Shown: positions 27,171 to 40,567 of the stretch, piece by piece
How positions within the stretch are numbered: the stretch's first letter is position 1
Layout of the letters: each line of letters opens with the position of its first letter
Assembly (NCBI RefSeq): GCF_036324505.1
Contig: NC_086368.1
Coordinates: 11,626,921 to 11,690,920, forward strand
Reading direction: 5' to 3'
Length of the DNA: 64,000 nt
Source of the DNA: Eleginops maclovinus
Taxonomy: Eukaryota > Chordata > Actinopteri > Perciformes > Eleginopidae
The notes under the pieces: model-generated
Seen by the model: the letters and a program-made list of their open reading frames with translations, nothing else
Told to the model about the DNA's origin: nothing
Databases searched by the model: none
Position numbers and translations under genes: made by a program

Positions 27171-28724
27171 ATGGAAAATTTGATAGATGACGTCAGGCAG
27201 TGGCCCAAACTTACCGATGAAGGTAATGTATTGACAACATAATGTATTAATTGATGACAACAATAAAACCTAGCTGTCATTACTAGCTGTGTTGCTAATA
27301 TGTTCACAAGCTTTACACGTTGCAAATAGCCATTAACCACGACCAGTTGTAGCAGTAAAATACATGTTCTTACAGGTATTCAGGATTATTTTATTAATCG
27401 TCTGGCATGCGATGAGCTTCAGATCGCAAACTACAGGGCACTGATTGAAGGTCAGAATTACATGAGCTCCGGATGGATTGGCCAGATACTACATGCCATC
27501 GCAGATGAGATCATCAGATTGAAAGGTGTCGTGAGGTTTTCACAGGCAGTGAACTCGTACCATAATGTGTCAGTAACCATACAGAGAGAAGATGGCAAAA
27601 TTCTCGAAGCAGTGTGTGACTGCATGGCCGGCCGAGGGAAGTGTTGTAGCCATACAGCAGGACTACTGTACAAAATTCAAGATGCAACAGCAAGAGTGTT
27701 CACAGGCTTGGCCTGCACAGACACAGCATGTGCCTGGAACCGGTCTACTTGTGACAATGTAGTGCCAGAGACTGTAGAAAATATGCAAACACAACATAGT
27801 GGTCCCAGAAAATGTATGAGTGTCATTTCTACTGCATTTGAGACGGATGAAAATGTTATTGCACATTTTTCAGCACCAGACATGGTTGGGTTATCTATGA
27901 TTCCTGGAACCATTTTGAATCATGTGTTGACTGCTCAGCCACAGACTGCACACACTGAAATAGGTCCACCTAAAGAGCACACAATGTGTGCAGAACAAAA
28001 ATGCACACTTTGCAATACAACATTTCAAAAGTATATAAAATGTGGGGAACAGGATAGGCAGAGATTAGAAACAGAGACCAAGGGCCAGAATAGTCAGCTG
28101 TGGCTGGACCAAAGAAAAATAAGAATCACCAGTAGTGAGGCATCTGAGGTACCAAAAAAGGCAGACCCAACAAACTGGGTTGAAAGAAAACTTAACACAA
28201 GGTTTTCTGGAAATGAGGCTACTAGGTACGGTCAACAAGCTGAGCCTTTGGCTAGACAATGTTTCGAGCAGACAACAGGGTTTACAGTGGAGACTACAGG
28301 CCTGGTTGTGCATGATCAAGAAAATTGGCTTGGTGCCAGTCTCGATGGAATAATCACAGATACTGACAGAGATACTATTCTTGAGATCAAGTGTCCCACA
28401 CCAAAAAAGCTTGAAGCTCATGGTGGCAGTCTACTAAAAATGATACATTCAAGCAAATACGATGTTAGATTGAGTGATGGAAAGTACGTTCTGAGGGAAA
28501 CAGCATCTGGGTTAGGGTACTACTATCAGGTCCAGGCTGCAATGCACTGTGCAAAAAAAAGGAATTGTAAGTTTATGGTGTGGACCCCAAATGAACATGT
28601 GATCGTAGATGTACCCTACAACGAAGAGTGGACAATGAACAAGAGGGTGTACTTTCAGCATCTGCTACCAGCAGTAGCAACAAGAATTGCACACGGGGTC
28701 ATGAAGATTTGTGGGCTCAAGTAG
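27171..28724 (+). CDS. SWIM zinc-finger / YqaJ-type exonuclease of an ISL2EU-like transposon
   Basis: Predicted 466-residue protein from two exons, 27171-27222 and 27376-28724. The donor is GAAG|GTAATG and the acceptor TTCTTACAG|GT. The splice joins the frame at a split Gly codon and adds 46 residues before the first Met of the large exon. A SWIM zinc finger follows (CDC at 98-100, then CCSH at 107-110). The C-terminal half is a YqaJ/lambda-exonuclease-like nuclease (PD-(D/E)XK fold) with all expected residues: RYGQQAEPLAR (E307), LGASLDG (D341), LEIK (E354, K356) and YYYQVQAAMH (Q402). Such proteins are known from YqaJ-carrying eukaryotic transposons, and a role in processing DNA ends during transposition is inferred. 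It runs convergently with a broken transposase. An in-frame upstream ATG at 27141 is followed after four codons by TAA, so the Met at 27171 was chosen. No inactivating change is visible. Confidence 0.8.
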
Positions 28725-28731
28725 CTATAAC

Positions 28732-28774
<43 letters not shown>
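28732..28774. repeat. (ATA)n microsatellite
   Basis: About 14 AAT/ATA units beginning seven bases after the stop codon of the YqaJ gene. It lies in its 3' flank. Confidence 0.97.
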
Positions 28775-28776
<2 letters not shown>

Positions 28777-28934
28777 TATTTAATTTGTAATGCACTCTTC
28801 ATTCCAAGGGAATCTCAGAGTGCCAAGGGAATCTCAGAGTGCCATAAAGATATGAATGTGCTTTCACATGACAACTTACCGGTAATACACATATCAAGAG
28901 TTCGACATTTGTTCACAGTTTAAACCTGTACATT

Positions 28935-29009
28935 TTAACTATCTACATTGCTGTCTGAAACTGTTGGATGCTTTGTTGATTTTTCTGTTGAAATACAAAT
29001 TAATATTTG

Positions 29010-29085
<76 letters not shown>

Positions 29086-29859
29086 CAGGTGTTTCTTCTT
29101 GTAATGAAATTATCACTGGCCCTTCCACCAAAAGGTTTTGATACAAACATGACATAGCCATTGGGGGCTATACAGTATAGGAGTTTGTATGTGTTATGAT
29201 GTTTGTAATTACTATAAGTTTGTGATCTTTTTCTTAAGTTCTTTGGCCTTTGTACAAAGACCTCTGTACAGTCAATAATGCATGTAGCTTTAGGATAATT
29301 TTTGTGAAATGACTTGGGCCTGATTCTGTTCAGCGTATCCCAAAAAGTCAACAAGACTCGCAAAAGGTGCCAGAAACTGTCAGCACATAAACCTGTATAA
29401 AATATAAAGTCTTTGTTGTTTAAATTCTGTGCTGACACTGATGGTGTTGGGTCCGTTTGAGTGCCACAGTCCTTCATCGGCTTGTTACCGCAGCTGAAAC
29501 TGTAGTTGTGATCTATGATATCTGGCCACTGGATTCCGACATCACACGTCTGCAGAGGCATATTCTCCAAATTCCCAACATCCACATCTGTTTCCATAGC
29601 TTCAGGTTCAATAGTTGAGTTCAGGTGTAATGGCTGAAGACATCTTCTTTTGGGGGGAGGTCTAGCTGGTGTTACCTAAAGGGGAAAAAAGAAGAGAGAT
29701 GTGCATTAGTTAAACATGACAATCAAGCATATTGAAATTAACAAAATGCAATGCAATAATGTGGCTATCCAAGAGACCTACTTACATGACATTCATAACC
29801 CATGATCAACACAGGATAGGGGTTTTCTCTTGTCGGTCAGGAAAATGTATCCCACACAC
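28935..29859 (-). pseudogene. THAP-DDE (Harbinger-type) transposase, truncated
   Basis: Minus-strand relic of a DDE_Tnp_4 transposase. The 29859-29786 segment gives the end of a THAP domain: VCGIHF, then after a frame change ENPYPVLIMGYECH. It ends at a donor CAT|GTAAGT and joins in phase to an exon starting at 29675 (VTPARPPPKRRC...). That exon continues through LLTFWDTLNRIRPKSF, IIDCTEVFVQRP (first catalytic Asp), TYSNYKHHNTYKLL and FGGRASDNFI (second catalytic Asp). Directly after FITRRNTW the frame runs into a (CA)n tract. The third acidic residue and the C-terminus are missing, as is the N-terminal half of the THAP domain (C2). The domain order THAP, helix-turn-helix region, DDE is that of ISL2EU/Harbinger-like transposases. 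Not functional. Confidence 0.78.
29012..29083. repeat. (CA)n microsatellite inside the transposase relic
   Basis: About 36 perfect dinucleotide units, located exactly where the transposase similarity stops. Confidence 0.98.
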
Positions 29860-30269
29860 CTTAGAGTGGTAATGAAGATAAATACATAATGAGCGATGCA
29901 TTGGTTGTAAAAGTACTTCTCAAATAAGTGTGAACAAGATAGCACTTTAAATAGCACTCTGCATTTTCACTTATTTAACGTCAAACATGCACAATTGCAC
30001 TTTACCATCCTATTTATTATGATGCATGAAGGGGGTATATATGATTGTTCTTTTTTTGAGGGGTGAGGGGCCAAAACTGTTGTTTATCCTGTCCTGTCCA
30101 TCTTATTTGTTTTGTCTAGTCTCTTGTGATAAGTCTCCTGTTGTATCAGATGTACTATATGGCACAAATTAAGTTTCCGCAAAACTTTGTGCAGTTCCAG
30201 CTACACAGCAACATGAAAACTCTAGCTTTGTTTTCGCCTGTGGCTAACGCTATTGCTAGCAAACTTAGC

Positions 30270-30425
30270 TAGCACTGTTGGGGGGGGGCTTTTTGCCTTT
30301 AATCGGATAGGACAGTGGAGAGTGACAGGAAAGTGAGAGAGAGAGTCAGGGTGGGATCCGGAAAGGACCACGGGTCGGGAATCAAACCCGGGTCTCCGGC
30401 GTACGGTGCAGGTTGGCAATCCTTT
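30270..30425 (-). repeat. SINE-like repeat with tRNA B-box
   Basis: On the minus strand, 30389-30377 reads GGGTTTGATTCCC, a close match to the RNA polymerase III B-box (GGTTCGANNCC), inside a block (GGATAGGACAGTGGAGAG..CAGGAAAGTGAGAG on plus) that I recognise as a dispersed teleost repeat. A clear A-box and target duplications were not found, so a tRNA-derived SINE is likely but not proven. Confidence 0.5.
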
Positions 30426-30515
30426 ACTCTTTACTGTATCTTGGTTCCTCTTTCTTTGTTTATTCCCATCAGTTTTCCAAACTTTCGCGAACCTATTCAA
30501 AATGTCCTTCTCATC

Positions 30516-32450
30516 TTAAAGGTCCCCAATTATGCTCTATTTGAACAATCTATTGTAGGGCAATATCTATACAAAACATGTGTGTGAAGTGTTTTACTCA
30601 AAATACCAACCGTATCACCCATTGTAGCAAGCCTCATACCCCTCTATTTCAGTCTTGTTCCCGAAGTGCTGATTCTGTGACTGTCGCTTTAAATTTGAGC
30701 TGAGCTGAATGCGGTTTTCGTCCTGGTCGTGGAACGACGGACCAGCTTTTCACTCTCGCAAGGATCCTGGAGGGGGCCTGGGAGTACGCTCATCTAGTCT
30801 ACATGTGCTTTGTGGATTTGGAGAAGGCGTATGACCGGGTTCCCAGGGAGATACTGTGGGAGGTGCTGCGGGAGTATGGGGTGAGGGGGTCTCTGCTCAG
30901 GGCCATCCAATCTCTGTACTCTCAAAGTGAGAGCTCTGTCCGGATCCTCGGCAGCACGTCGGACCGATTTCCGGTGAGGGTTGGCCTCCGCCAGGGCTGC
31001 GCTTTGTCACCAATCCTGTTTGTGATATTCATGGACAGGATTTCGAGGCGTAGTCGTGGGGGAGGGGGTTTGCCGTTCGGTGGGCTAAGGATTGCACCAC
31101 TGCTTTTTGCAGATGATGTGGTCCTAATGGCTTCATCGGTCTGTGACCTTCAGCACTCACTGGATCGGTTCGCGGCCGAGTGTGAATAGGCTGGGATGAG
31201 GATCAGCACCTCCAAATCTGAGGCCATGGTTCTCAGCAGGAAACCGATGGATTGTCCACTCCAGGTAGGGAATGAAGCCTTACCCCAAGTGAAGGAGTTC
31301 AAGTATCTCGGGGTCATGTTCTCGAGTGAGGGAACAATGGAGCGTGAGATGGGCCGGAGAATCGGAGCAGCGGGAGCGGTACTGCACTGGCTTTACCGCA
31401 CCGTTGTGACGAAAAGAGAGCTGAGTCAGAAGGCAAAGCTCTCGGTCTACCGGGCCATCTTCGTTCCTACCCTCACCTATGGTCATGAAGGATGGGTCAT
31501 GACCGAAAGAACGAGATCGCGGATACAAGCGGCCGAAATGGGATTTCTCCGCAGGGTGGCTGGCATCTCCCTTAGGGATAAGGTAAGAAGTTCAGTCATC
31601 CGGGGGGGACTCGGAGTAGAACCGCTGCTCCTTCGCGTTGAAAGGAGCCAGTTGAGGTGGTTCGGGCACCTAGTGAGGATGCCACCTGGGCGCCTCCCTA
31701 GGGAGGTGTTCCAGGCATGTCCAGCTGGGAAGAGACCGAGGGGTAGACCTAGGACCAGGTGGAGGGATTATATCTCTTCGCTGGCCTGGGAGCGCCTTGG
31801 AATCCCCCAGTCAGAGCTGGTTGATGTGGCCAGGGAACGAGAAGTTTGGGGCTCTCTGCTGGAGCTGTTACCTCCGCGACCCTGACGGAAAAGCGGGAGA
31901 AGATGGATGGATGGATGGATGGATGAACCTGGCCACGCCCCTTTGCAGCTCTTGTAGCTCTCTGTCTGAAGAGAGTTTTCTACTGGGAGATACTGTTACA
32001 CGCCGTGCATTGTTTCAGATACAGCACATACTGTAGCTTGACATGTTCTTTCTTCAGTGTTTACCACTAGATAAACGCCATTATATGTATTATATATACA
32101 GTAAAACAACTCTAAGTCTCTCCTGTAGACATCCTGCTAAATAGACAGAGAAACAGAGGTACTGCAGTAGGGGATTCAGCTCGCCGACTGTATATGGGGA
32201 ACGATAGGGTGGGACGTGTCACGTGGGTAGGACGTTGCCATGAGTTCAATGTAAAGCCAGCCCACATTTTCCTTATTACATCAGAAGGAAAGCAAATCTG
32301 GATCAGCTCGTTCGTTAGAGATGTGGGTAAGGAGGAACAGAGAGAGGGTTGTATTTTCTGACAGTTTGTGAGTCTACTTACACACCGGGGACACATATTT
32401 ATGTATAAATGACATCAAAGAGTGCATTTTGCATAATAGGGGACCTTTAA
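30516..32450. mobile_element. TTAA-flanked DNA element (piggyBac-like MITE) with nested LINE
   Basis: The left end is TTAAAGGTCCCCAATTATGC. The right end, read inward, is TTAAAGGTCCCCTATTATGC. The inverted ends match over 20 bases with one mismatch, and both terminate in TTAA, the target site of piggyBac-type elements. Without the nested LINE (about 30713-31925) the host unit would be roughly 720 bases with no coding capacity, which fits a MITE. The superfamily rests on the TTAA and end structure only. Confidence 0.65.
30713..31925 (+). pseudogene. Rex3/RTE-like LINE, 5'-truncated, one in-frame stop
   Basis: A non-LTR retrotransposon fragment whose frame opens abruptly at about 30713 (GFRPGRGTTDQLFTLARILE) and runs to a stop at 31885. 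Visible blocks are FVDLEKAYDRVP (first palm Asp), GLRQGCALSPILF, LLFADDVVLMA (catalytic ADD), KSEAMVL, FKYLGV and the downstream thumb/C-terminal region ending ELLPPRP. A single TAG at 31187-31189 splits it into two same-frame parts of 128 and 229 codons as read from internal Met codons. Otherwise the frame is intact across about 390 codons. The 3' end is a (GATG)n tail at about 31903-31925, a feature I associate with Rex3. The N-terminal endonuclease is missing, as expected for incomplete reverse transcription. Confidence 0.85.
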
Positions 32451-35400
32451 AATGCCTGCCTTGAGACCGACACCTACTCAAGCACAATATGTTTACATGC
32501 ATGATATGGCATACACCATTGCAATTTGTTTCGATCCACCATCTCCACTTCTTCCTAGCTCTCTTTTTTAAGGCATACAAAACATGATATTATGACTCTT
32601 GGACTTCAAGCTCAACTCAACGCAGTTCTATATTAAAAGGGTTAATTATATGATGCAAAGTGCTGAGAAAAATAAAACCGACCATTAGCGGCTTCGCACC
32701 ATCTGCGTTATTGCAGGGTGCACATGCAGAGTAATCTCGTAAATTTCCACCTTGTTTTTCTTAGGGGGCATTCTTTGCTGAGTTTGCTCTTGTTGTAGTA
32801 AAGCATCATTATTGTCAAGGAGGTCTGTCACAGTTCATCTAATTCAATGACAAGATGACAGACTTACTAACTACTCTGGGAGGCTGTGTAATCACAAGAT
32901 AGCTGTTTGGACTATCAAATGTGTGTTTGTGTTATTCTTCCATGGGTTCAGCTTTTGAAACGACATGCAATGGACCAAAGCCTTCGTTGCCATCATGAAA
33001 AACAGGCCATTACTCTGCCTATTGATATTCCATAAGAGTTCAAATTCTAAGGCTTCACCTCTCTTTGCTCCCCAGTTCGTTGCACTGATGTGACAATATT
33101 TACTTGCACAACAAAACAACAAAACACAATGTGCCACAACAAAACTCAACACAACACAGAAAAAATGCAGTCAAAGAGAAAGGGGGTCGATCAGCCATTC
33201 CCAATGTGAGTTTGTTCACAATGCGGCAGACTTTCCCGTGGAGTCTGTGGCGTCTGAATACTAAAGAGAGAGCAAAGCTGTGATGTGGAGGAGGAGCACA
33301 GTTCTCAATCAGCTCCCTAGAGACACCAGGTGCCTCAGCGAACAAGGGAAGAAACGGGGACTTGGACTTTATTCATTGATACCGCCCACGAGGTAAAGAG
33401 TTTCAAATGGGTGGAATTACAGGATCAATAGTGTGATTAGCAGAGACCTTGTAGCTATTGCATGTTGTTGGCAATCCATTGCATCAAACTAAACCCAAGG
33501 GAAAGTGGGCTGTTGCTCCTTCCAAGCATTTATCCCTAGCAGGAGTGGTAGCTCAGTAGAAAGAGGTTAATAGCTAAAAATAGATAGTACCGGTAGACTG
33601 ATATTTGACCATGATATGCCTAAAAACAAATGTCAATCTTTTTTTCTACATCGTAATGCTCATCTCTGTAAATTTTTGCAAAGCATTGACAATAATTTGA
33701 AGTTTTTTACATCAGGATACATGGCAATACACTTCTTTCTCTAGGTAAACAGCATTTGGGGAGCCTGAAATGTGTAGAGCTATTTGAGTCTATTTGAATT
33801 ATAAATATCAGTGCTGTACTGTCAAGAAGGACAGAAAGGCAAACACAACGCAGAAATAGAAAAGTGTGAGCATTTTGAATATGTATTTGTTCTCATACAG
33901 ATCTGTCAGTTTTGTTCTAGCAGAAAAGGCCAAAACAGTAATTCTCCAAGTCAAATAAACCACACTGAGATGCATCTCTCACCTCCTATTAGGTACAGTA
34001 TATCAAAAGATTGTGGAACATTACTTTTGATTCAAGTATCACTTACAACTACACTGTCATACAAACAAAGGCTGATATTGTTAGTTACTTAGAGTTTTGT
34101 TGATAGTAGGTTCAGAAAATTGTCCATAAGTGCAAATCAGTTCTAGTATTTTATGCAACAAAGACAAACTAAAACTGAGAAGGCAACATTTTGGGGTTAC
34201 AACTATGAATTGTCACAGTCCCCTGTCCATGTGTATATTCAACATCACTGGAAGTTGTCTCTGCACTGAGCACTGAGTTGAGAAATGTAGCTAGTTGTGT
34301 TGCACCTGGTGTTGCTGACACAAATATAAACACCGTGGCCAATACATTCAAGTGTAAAACCTTCTCGTGTGTCCTAAGTTGCCAATACGTCATGTTCATT
34401 AGTTTGTTTTTCTAGCTTAACTCATACAGTATGTGCATGTAAATAGCACTTAATAATATAATATGATTTTCGGTCCGACTGTCCAACCGAATTAAACACA
34501 TTTTCTTTTCCACTTGCTTCATAACAAAGCTGCTCTGTTTTATTATTTGTTGCTATACCTCCCTTTCTTTGCATAACATCATGATGCTGTTTATTCCCGC
34601 TATATGCAAATACATCATTTCATTTTCAACTGACTTTGCATAAAGCAGTAACGTCACCATTCTATTATAAGCAGGTGGCCACGCAAACAACCAGACGGCA
34701 GCTTGTTACACAAGAGCCATAGACTTTCAACACCAACCCACATTAGCTTTCAGGCTATGGTTGTTGTGTTCGAACCTAACAAACAACGACTAATTACTTT
34801 TCATGCACTTTGACATGCTGAATGAGCAACCACACAACCACCAAACACTAATGTCAGTTTGCAGGCTAAGCAGCTAATTAATTACTCAGCTAAAGCACAT
34901 TAAACTTCTTAAACTCTTGCTTAGCTAATATTGTTGTTGTGTTAAAGCCAGTAAGCTTCATTAGAACCAAGCCAGCCTTTAGTCACAAAAAAACGACCCA
35001 CAAAAAAAGGCAAATTACTTTTGAGTAATGGTCAAGAGGTTATACCTTTTGGCCATTGGTAACTGCATTCTACGAACATCTAAAATAAATCAGGCTTATT
35101 GTAATCATTCACTCAAATTGTATCTTGAACAGATTTGCCTTGTGTAAGTTAGTAGCCTATGTTATGATAAATGATCACTATGTATACAAGTATCACTACC
35201 AATTGTCAATGATGTTAGTTTAAAAAAGAATCACAAAACAATACAATTATTTTAACAATTTATTTTATACTATCCAATAAGGGCAGCAAGAAGAAAAGGG
35301 TTTTAGATCAGAAAACACTTTAGTTTAGTTTGTTTGTGGTCCTTCGAAAGATCTATAAACACTTTTGATTCCCAGCATAGTCGTGCATACCGTGTCGTAT

Positions 35401-35797
35401 GAATTAGCTGTATCCTAGCATAAACCAACCCTAAATCTTCAACAACAAAAAAATGAATATTTAAAGAGTCTAAAATCACAAAATAGAAATTTGCAACATG
35501 GTGCTTTAAAACTTCCACAGCAAACAAAACCCTCTCTCCTTAGACCCTTGAATAGAAAAAAACCCCCAAAAAACTCACCCTCAAATATAAACAATAGGGA
35601 AAAAAGGAAGAAAGCTTAGGTAGAGCAAATGAGGAGGGGTCCTTATGCCGGAACAAGGAGAGGTGCAATATTAGAACAGAATAAACTATGTAATAACATT
35701 AAAACCGAGACAATCCTTATGACAAGAAGATCAAATAAAAAAGATGTACAGTATGCAAGAGGATGTTGAACATCTTTAATGTGTCCCCCAAAGTGAA
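32451..35797. other. non-coding stretch, nothing firm
   Basis: No supported gene. A GTGGTAGCTCAGTAGAAAGAGG segment at about 33546 resembles a tRNA/SINE A-box region but has no B-box partner. The rest is AT-rich with short frames only. Confidence 0.5.
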
Positions 35798-35805
35798 AGC
35801 AATAA

Positions 35806-36336
35806 CAGAAGTGGATTGTAACTAAGTACATTTAATCAAGTACTGTATCTTGATAAAAAATGTATCTACAGTACTTGAATTGAGGATTACCACATTTACA
35901 TTTAAATTATGTTTGTTAATACTTTTACATCTGGAGGAAAACATTTTATTTTTGACAAGTTAAACTACTATATTTACAGTAATGTCAAAAACACTAAGTT
36001 TAATTCAACTAATAAATGATGGTGTAAAAAAAAAAGGTTAAGCTACCCAGCATCATTGAAATGAATTCAAATAATCTTGACCTTTACCAGATGCAACATT
36101 AGTGTGAATTAACCTTAATGCATCAACATATATACCACAATACTCTCTGAAATGGGACAAACTGCATGATGGGTAATATTACTAATGGTACTTTAAGTGT
36201 GATATGATGCTTATGCTTTTGTGCTTCTACTTTTGAAAGATTTTGAATGCAGGTCTTTTACTTGTAACTAAGTAGTAGTAGTAGTATGCTAACTTCACTA
36301 TCTTTATTCAATATCTGAATACTTCTCCAACATCCG
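35806..36336. mobile_element. diverged hAT-like MITE
   Basis: Begins CAGAAGTGGATTGTAACTAAGTA and ends, read inward, CGGATGTTGGAGAAGTATTCAG. The AAGTA/TACTT-rich interior matches the family at 8735-9182. Flanks AGCAATAA (35798-35805) and AGCAATGG (36337-36344) agree at six of eight positions. It is older than the other copies. Confidence 0.62.
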
Positions 36337-36344
36337 AGCAATGG

Positions 36345-38231
36345 TAACAGCAACTCTAATGGCTAATAACAAAAGTAGCAGTGGGCATCAGGCAGAACCG
36401 TCGCAAAAGGCGCTTCCACGATCAGACTCAACCATTAAAGGTGGCAGACTCCTCTGCTAACAGAACACTGTGTGCCAAACTGTGTTTACTTTTTATTTTC
36501 ATTTATCTATTTACCTGGGCTTAGCTGGCTGGCTCTCCTGTTAATAAACAAATAAATAAATAAATAAAAAAACATTATATTCTAAAATGTGATATTCCTC
36601 TTACTCAAAAAGGCAGAATAGATTCAGAACATGTATTAAGATTAAGAATTATTTGTTGAACAGAGTATTAACCATTGATTTTACATTCAAGCACACTTTT
36701 AACACATATTAGTATGTTCTTTAGGCGCTATGGTTGGGAACATTGCCATTCTCCCACCACATGTATTTTTTCGAACATTGGAGTAGTTTTTTTCTGCATG
36801 CTACATTTTCCTTTTTACATTCATCAATCTTTATTTGCCACAAAGTATCAGTTTAATTAGTGTTTCATACTGATATTAATTTCTAAATACCAGCCTAAAT
36901 GAGCCATGGACACCTCCAACATTTATCAAATTCCAGAAATGAAGCAAAAAAATTGGCACATTGTTTTTAAGCAAAGCACAACATGAATTTGGCCTTGTAA
37001 CCTCTGGTTGGACTGTATGGACTGTAAAATAAGTGTTCCAGCTGTTTTTTTGCCTTTTGGCTCCCAAACTATACCTAAATATGAATGCCAAACAAAAATC
37101 CCTAACAAACGCCTCAATAAAACACAAGTTCATGACATAAAATAAAAAATAAAAAATCACCCTTGGGTCCAAACAGAGTGGTTTTTTTGCTCTTAGCAAA
37201 TTTGGGTCACTTTGGGCCAGCATTTATTTAAGGGGGTGAAGTAAGGATGTTAACCTCCTCTATAAATGGTAGCAGCAGGAATCCCGTCCTCATGTGTGGC
37301 TCTACGGGAGTTTACCTCAGTTCAGCCCTATTATGCATTTAGAGCTGTGGGCTCTGACGTACTGGCTGAATTTCGTTACAGTGGGCTAATACACGAGCAA
37401 GCTGCTGGGCTGGCCTCGGGATGAGAAGGCCAATCAATACAGTCAGTATCTGCCCCCTCTAATCTCTGTCGCCTGGGGCAGTGCAGCTATATGTAATAGA
37501 TCTTAAGGATTAGGGGGGGCCCTTCTTAAGACACTGTTTTCTGCTGAGGACTGGCTAGCAAGTAGGACCCATGGGGGCCTGGCCCAGTCATGCCGATCAA
37601 TCGTGAGCCCCATAGGGAATGCCAGTGGTGTGGTGAGAGCGACACACTGACAAAAAGGGAGGAGAAGCAGAGGCATGGTTAAAAAAGAAGATAGGGGTCG
37701 GAGAAATAGAAATAGGGGCATATCACAGGGGAGCAAGGTGAAGAAAGCAACAGAGCAGCTATGACATCCAGAGATTGATAGAGAGAAGCAAAGGAGAGAG
37801 AAAAGGACATTAAAGGTGGTGGGTAAACAGAGAGGGCAAGGCAAAGAAGGTAGTAGAGCAAGGGATGAAAAAAGACAGAGAGAGAGAGAGAGAGAGAGAG
37901 ATGAGCAGAGAGGAGGATAAGCACCAGGCCCGGAAAGGCGAGAGCCCATGTAATTTCTCTAATCCTCCTGGCATTTATACTTTCACCAGACAGATAATGA
38001 AAATGGAAAATAAAATGGAAAACTTCCGCTCTCGGACTGGGCACAGGATTTTTTTTTTTTTTATCTGTTGCACTGCTGAACTTTTTCTTTTTTTATTCTT
38101 TTTCTCAATGCCTCAGTGGGTGGGTGCTGAGTCAGTAGAATTGTCTATGTGTTATTACTTCAAATCATGGTAGATGTGACTCAGCAGGGGCTTCTTTCTT
38201 CAACTGTATAAGGCCAAGGGTGCAGTTTGTC
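36345..38231. other. non-coding stretch with simple repeats
   Basis: Contains a (GA)n tract at about 37875-37900 within a purine-rich zone (37680-37920), an (AAAT)n run near 36545 and a T run near 38048. Long frames on the minus strand across 37503-38044 are the low-complexity complement of the purine tract, not genes. Confidence 0.55.
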
Positions 38232-39826
<1,595 letters not shown>

Positions 39827-40077
39827 CCTGTATTCAGAGGTGGAAGAAGTAATCAGATCTTGTAATTGAGTTAAAGTAGAAGTCCGACAGTTTAGGAATA
39901 CTGTGCATTCAAAATGTTACTCAACTAAAATTACAAAAGTCTTAGCATCAAAATATACTTAAAGTACCTAAAGTAAAAGTACTCCAGATTGGCCCATTTC
40001 AGAATAATATATTACATATTTTGATTATAATTATTGATGCATTCAAGTGTTATCAAAGCTGGTAAAGGAGCAGCTAG

Positions 40078-40553
40078 TGTTATGTTAACGATTCTGAACC
40101 CAAGAGCAGACAAGAGACGGTGTTGAATTGATGCAAGGGGGTTTATTGAGTGAGGTGGAGGAGCAGGTAGAGGACGCGGAAACCGGGGGGAGGGTGAGGC
40201 AGGCGAGCTGGAGTGCGTGATCCGGATAACTGCAGGCAGAGGGAAACAGAGTTAGGTTGTGGTCAAAGGCAACAAGAGACGAGAGTTCGGTAGCGAGGTA
40301 ACAAGGTAACAAGGTAACAAGGTAACAAGGTAACAAGGTAAACTGGAGCCGGGTACGCATCATTACCACTGTAGAGCGAAGTACGATCTGGCACCGACAG
40401 CAGGGAATCCAAGGGTTTATGAAGGGGAGTTGATTGGAGATGACGACCAGGTGAGCATGATTGCAGATGACGGCCAGGTGTGAAGTGAGACCGACAGGGG
40501 GAGTGGCAAACCCAGGAGGAGGAAAAACACAGCAGACTGCTGTGACCACAACA
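40078..40553 (-). repeat. 3' LTR of the gypsy element
   Basis: 476 bases, TGTTATG...ACAACA as read on plus. Contains five AACAAGGT units (about 40296-40337) and a duplicated AGATGACGRCCAGGTG segment that the other LTR has only once. Confidence 0.95.
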
Positions 40554-40567
40554 GTACCCTCCCCTCA
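40554..40567 (-). other. polypurine tract (plus-strand primer) of the gypsy element
   Basis: On the minus strand TGAGGGGAGGGTAC sits directly before the 3' LTR and overlaps the pol stop codon (TGA). This is the expected place and composition for the primer of second-strand synthesis. Confidence 0.8.

Larger units (their letters stand above)
27141..29859. mobile_element. ISL2EU-like transposon: SWIM/YqaJ nuclease plus DDE transposase
   Basis: Two convergent genes lie within 2.7 kb. One is a plus-strand SWIM/YqaJ exonuclease gene (27171-28724). The other is a minus-strand THAP-DDE_Tnp_4 transposase relic (29859-28935). From memory, the combination of a Harbinger-related transposase with a YqaJ nuclease is the hallmark of eukaryotic ISL2EU transposons. 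The outer boundaries are not fixed: no inverted repeats or target duplications could be matched, and microsatellites sit between and inside the genes. The coordinates cover the recognised coding parts only. Confidence 0.62.

Noticed and set aside
33541..33570. tRNA-like A-box segment
   Set aside because: No B-box or SINE body follows; too short to annotate.
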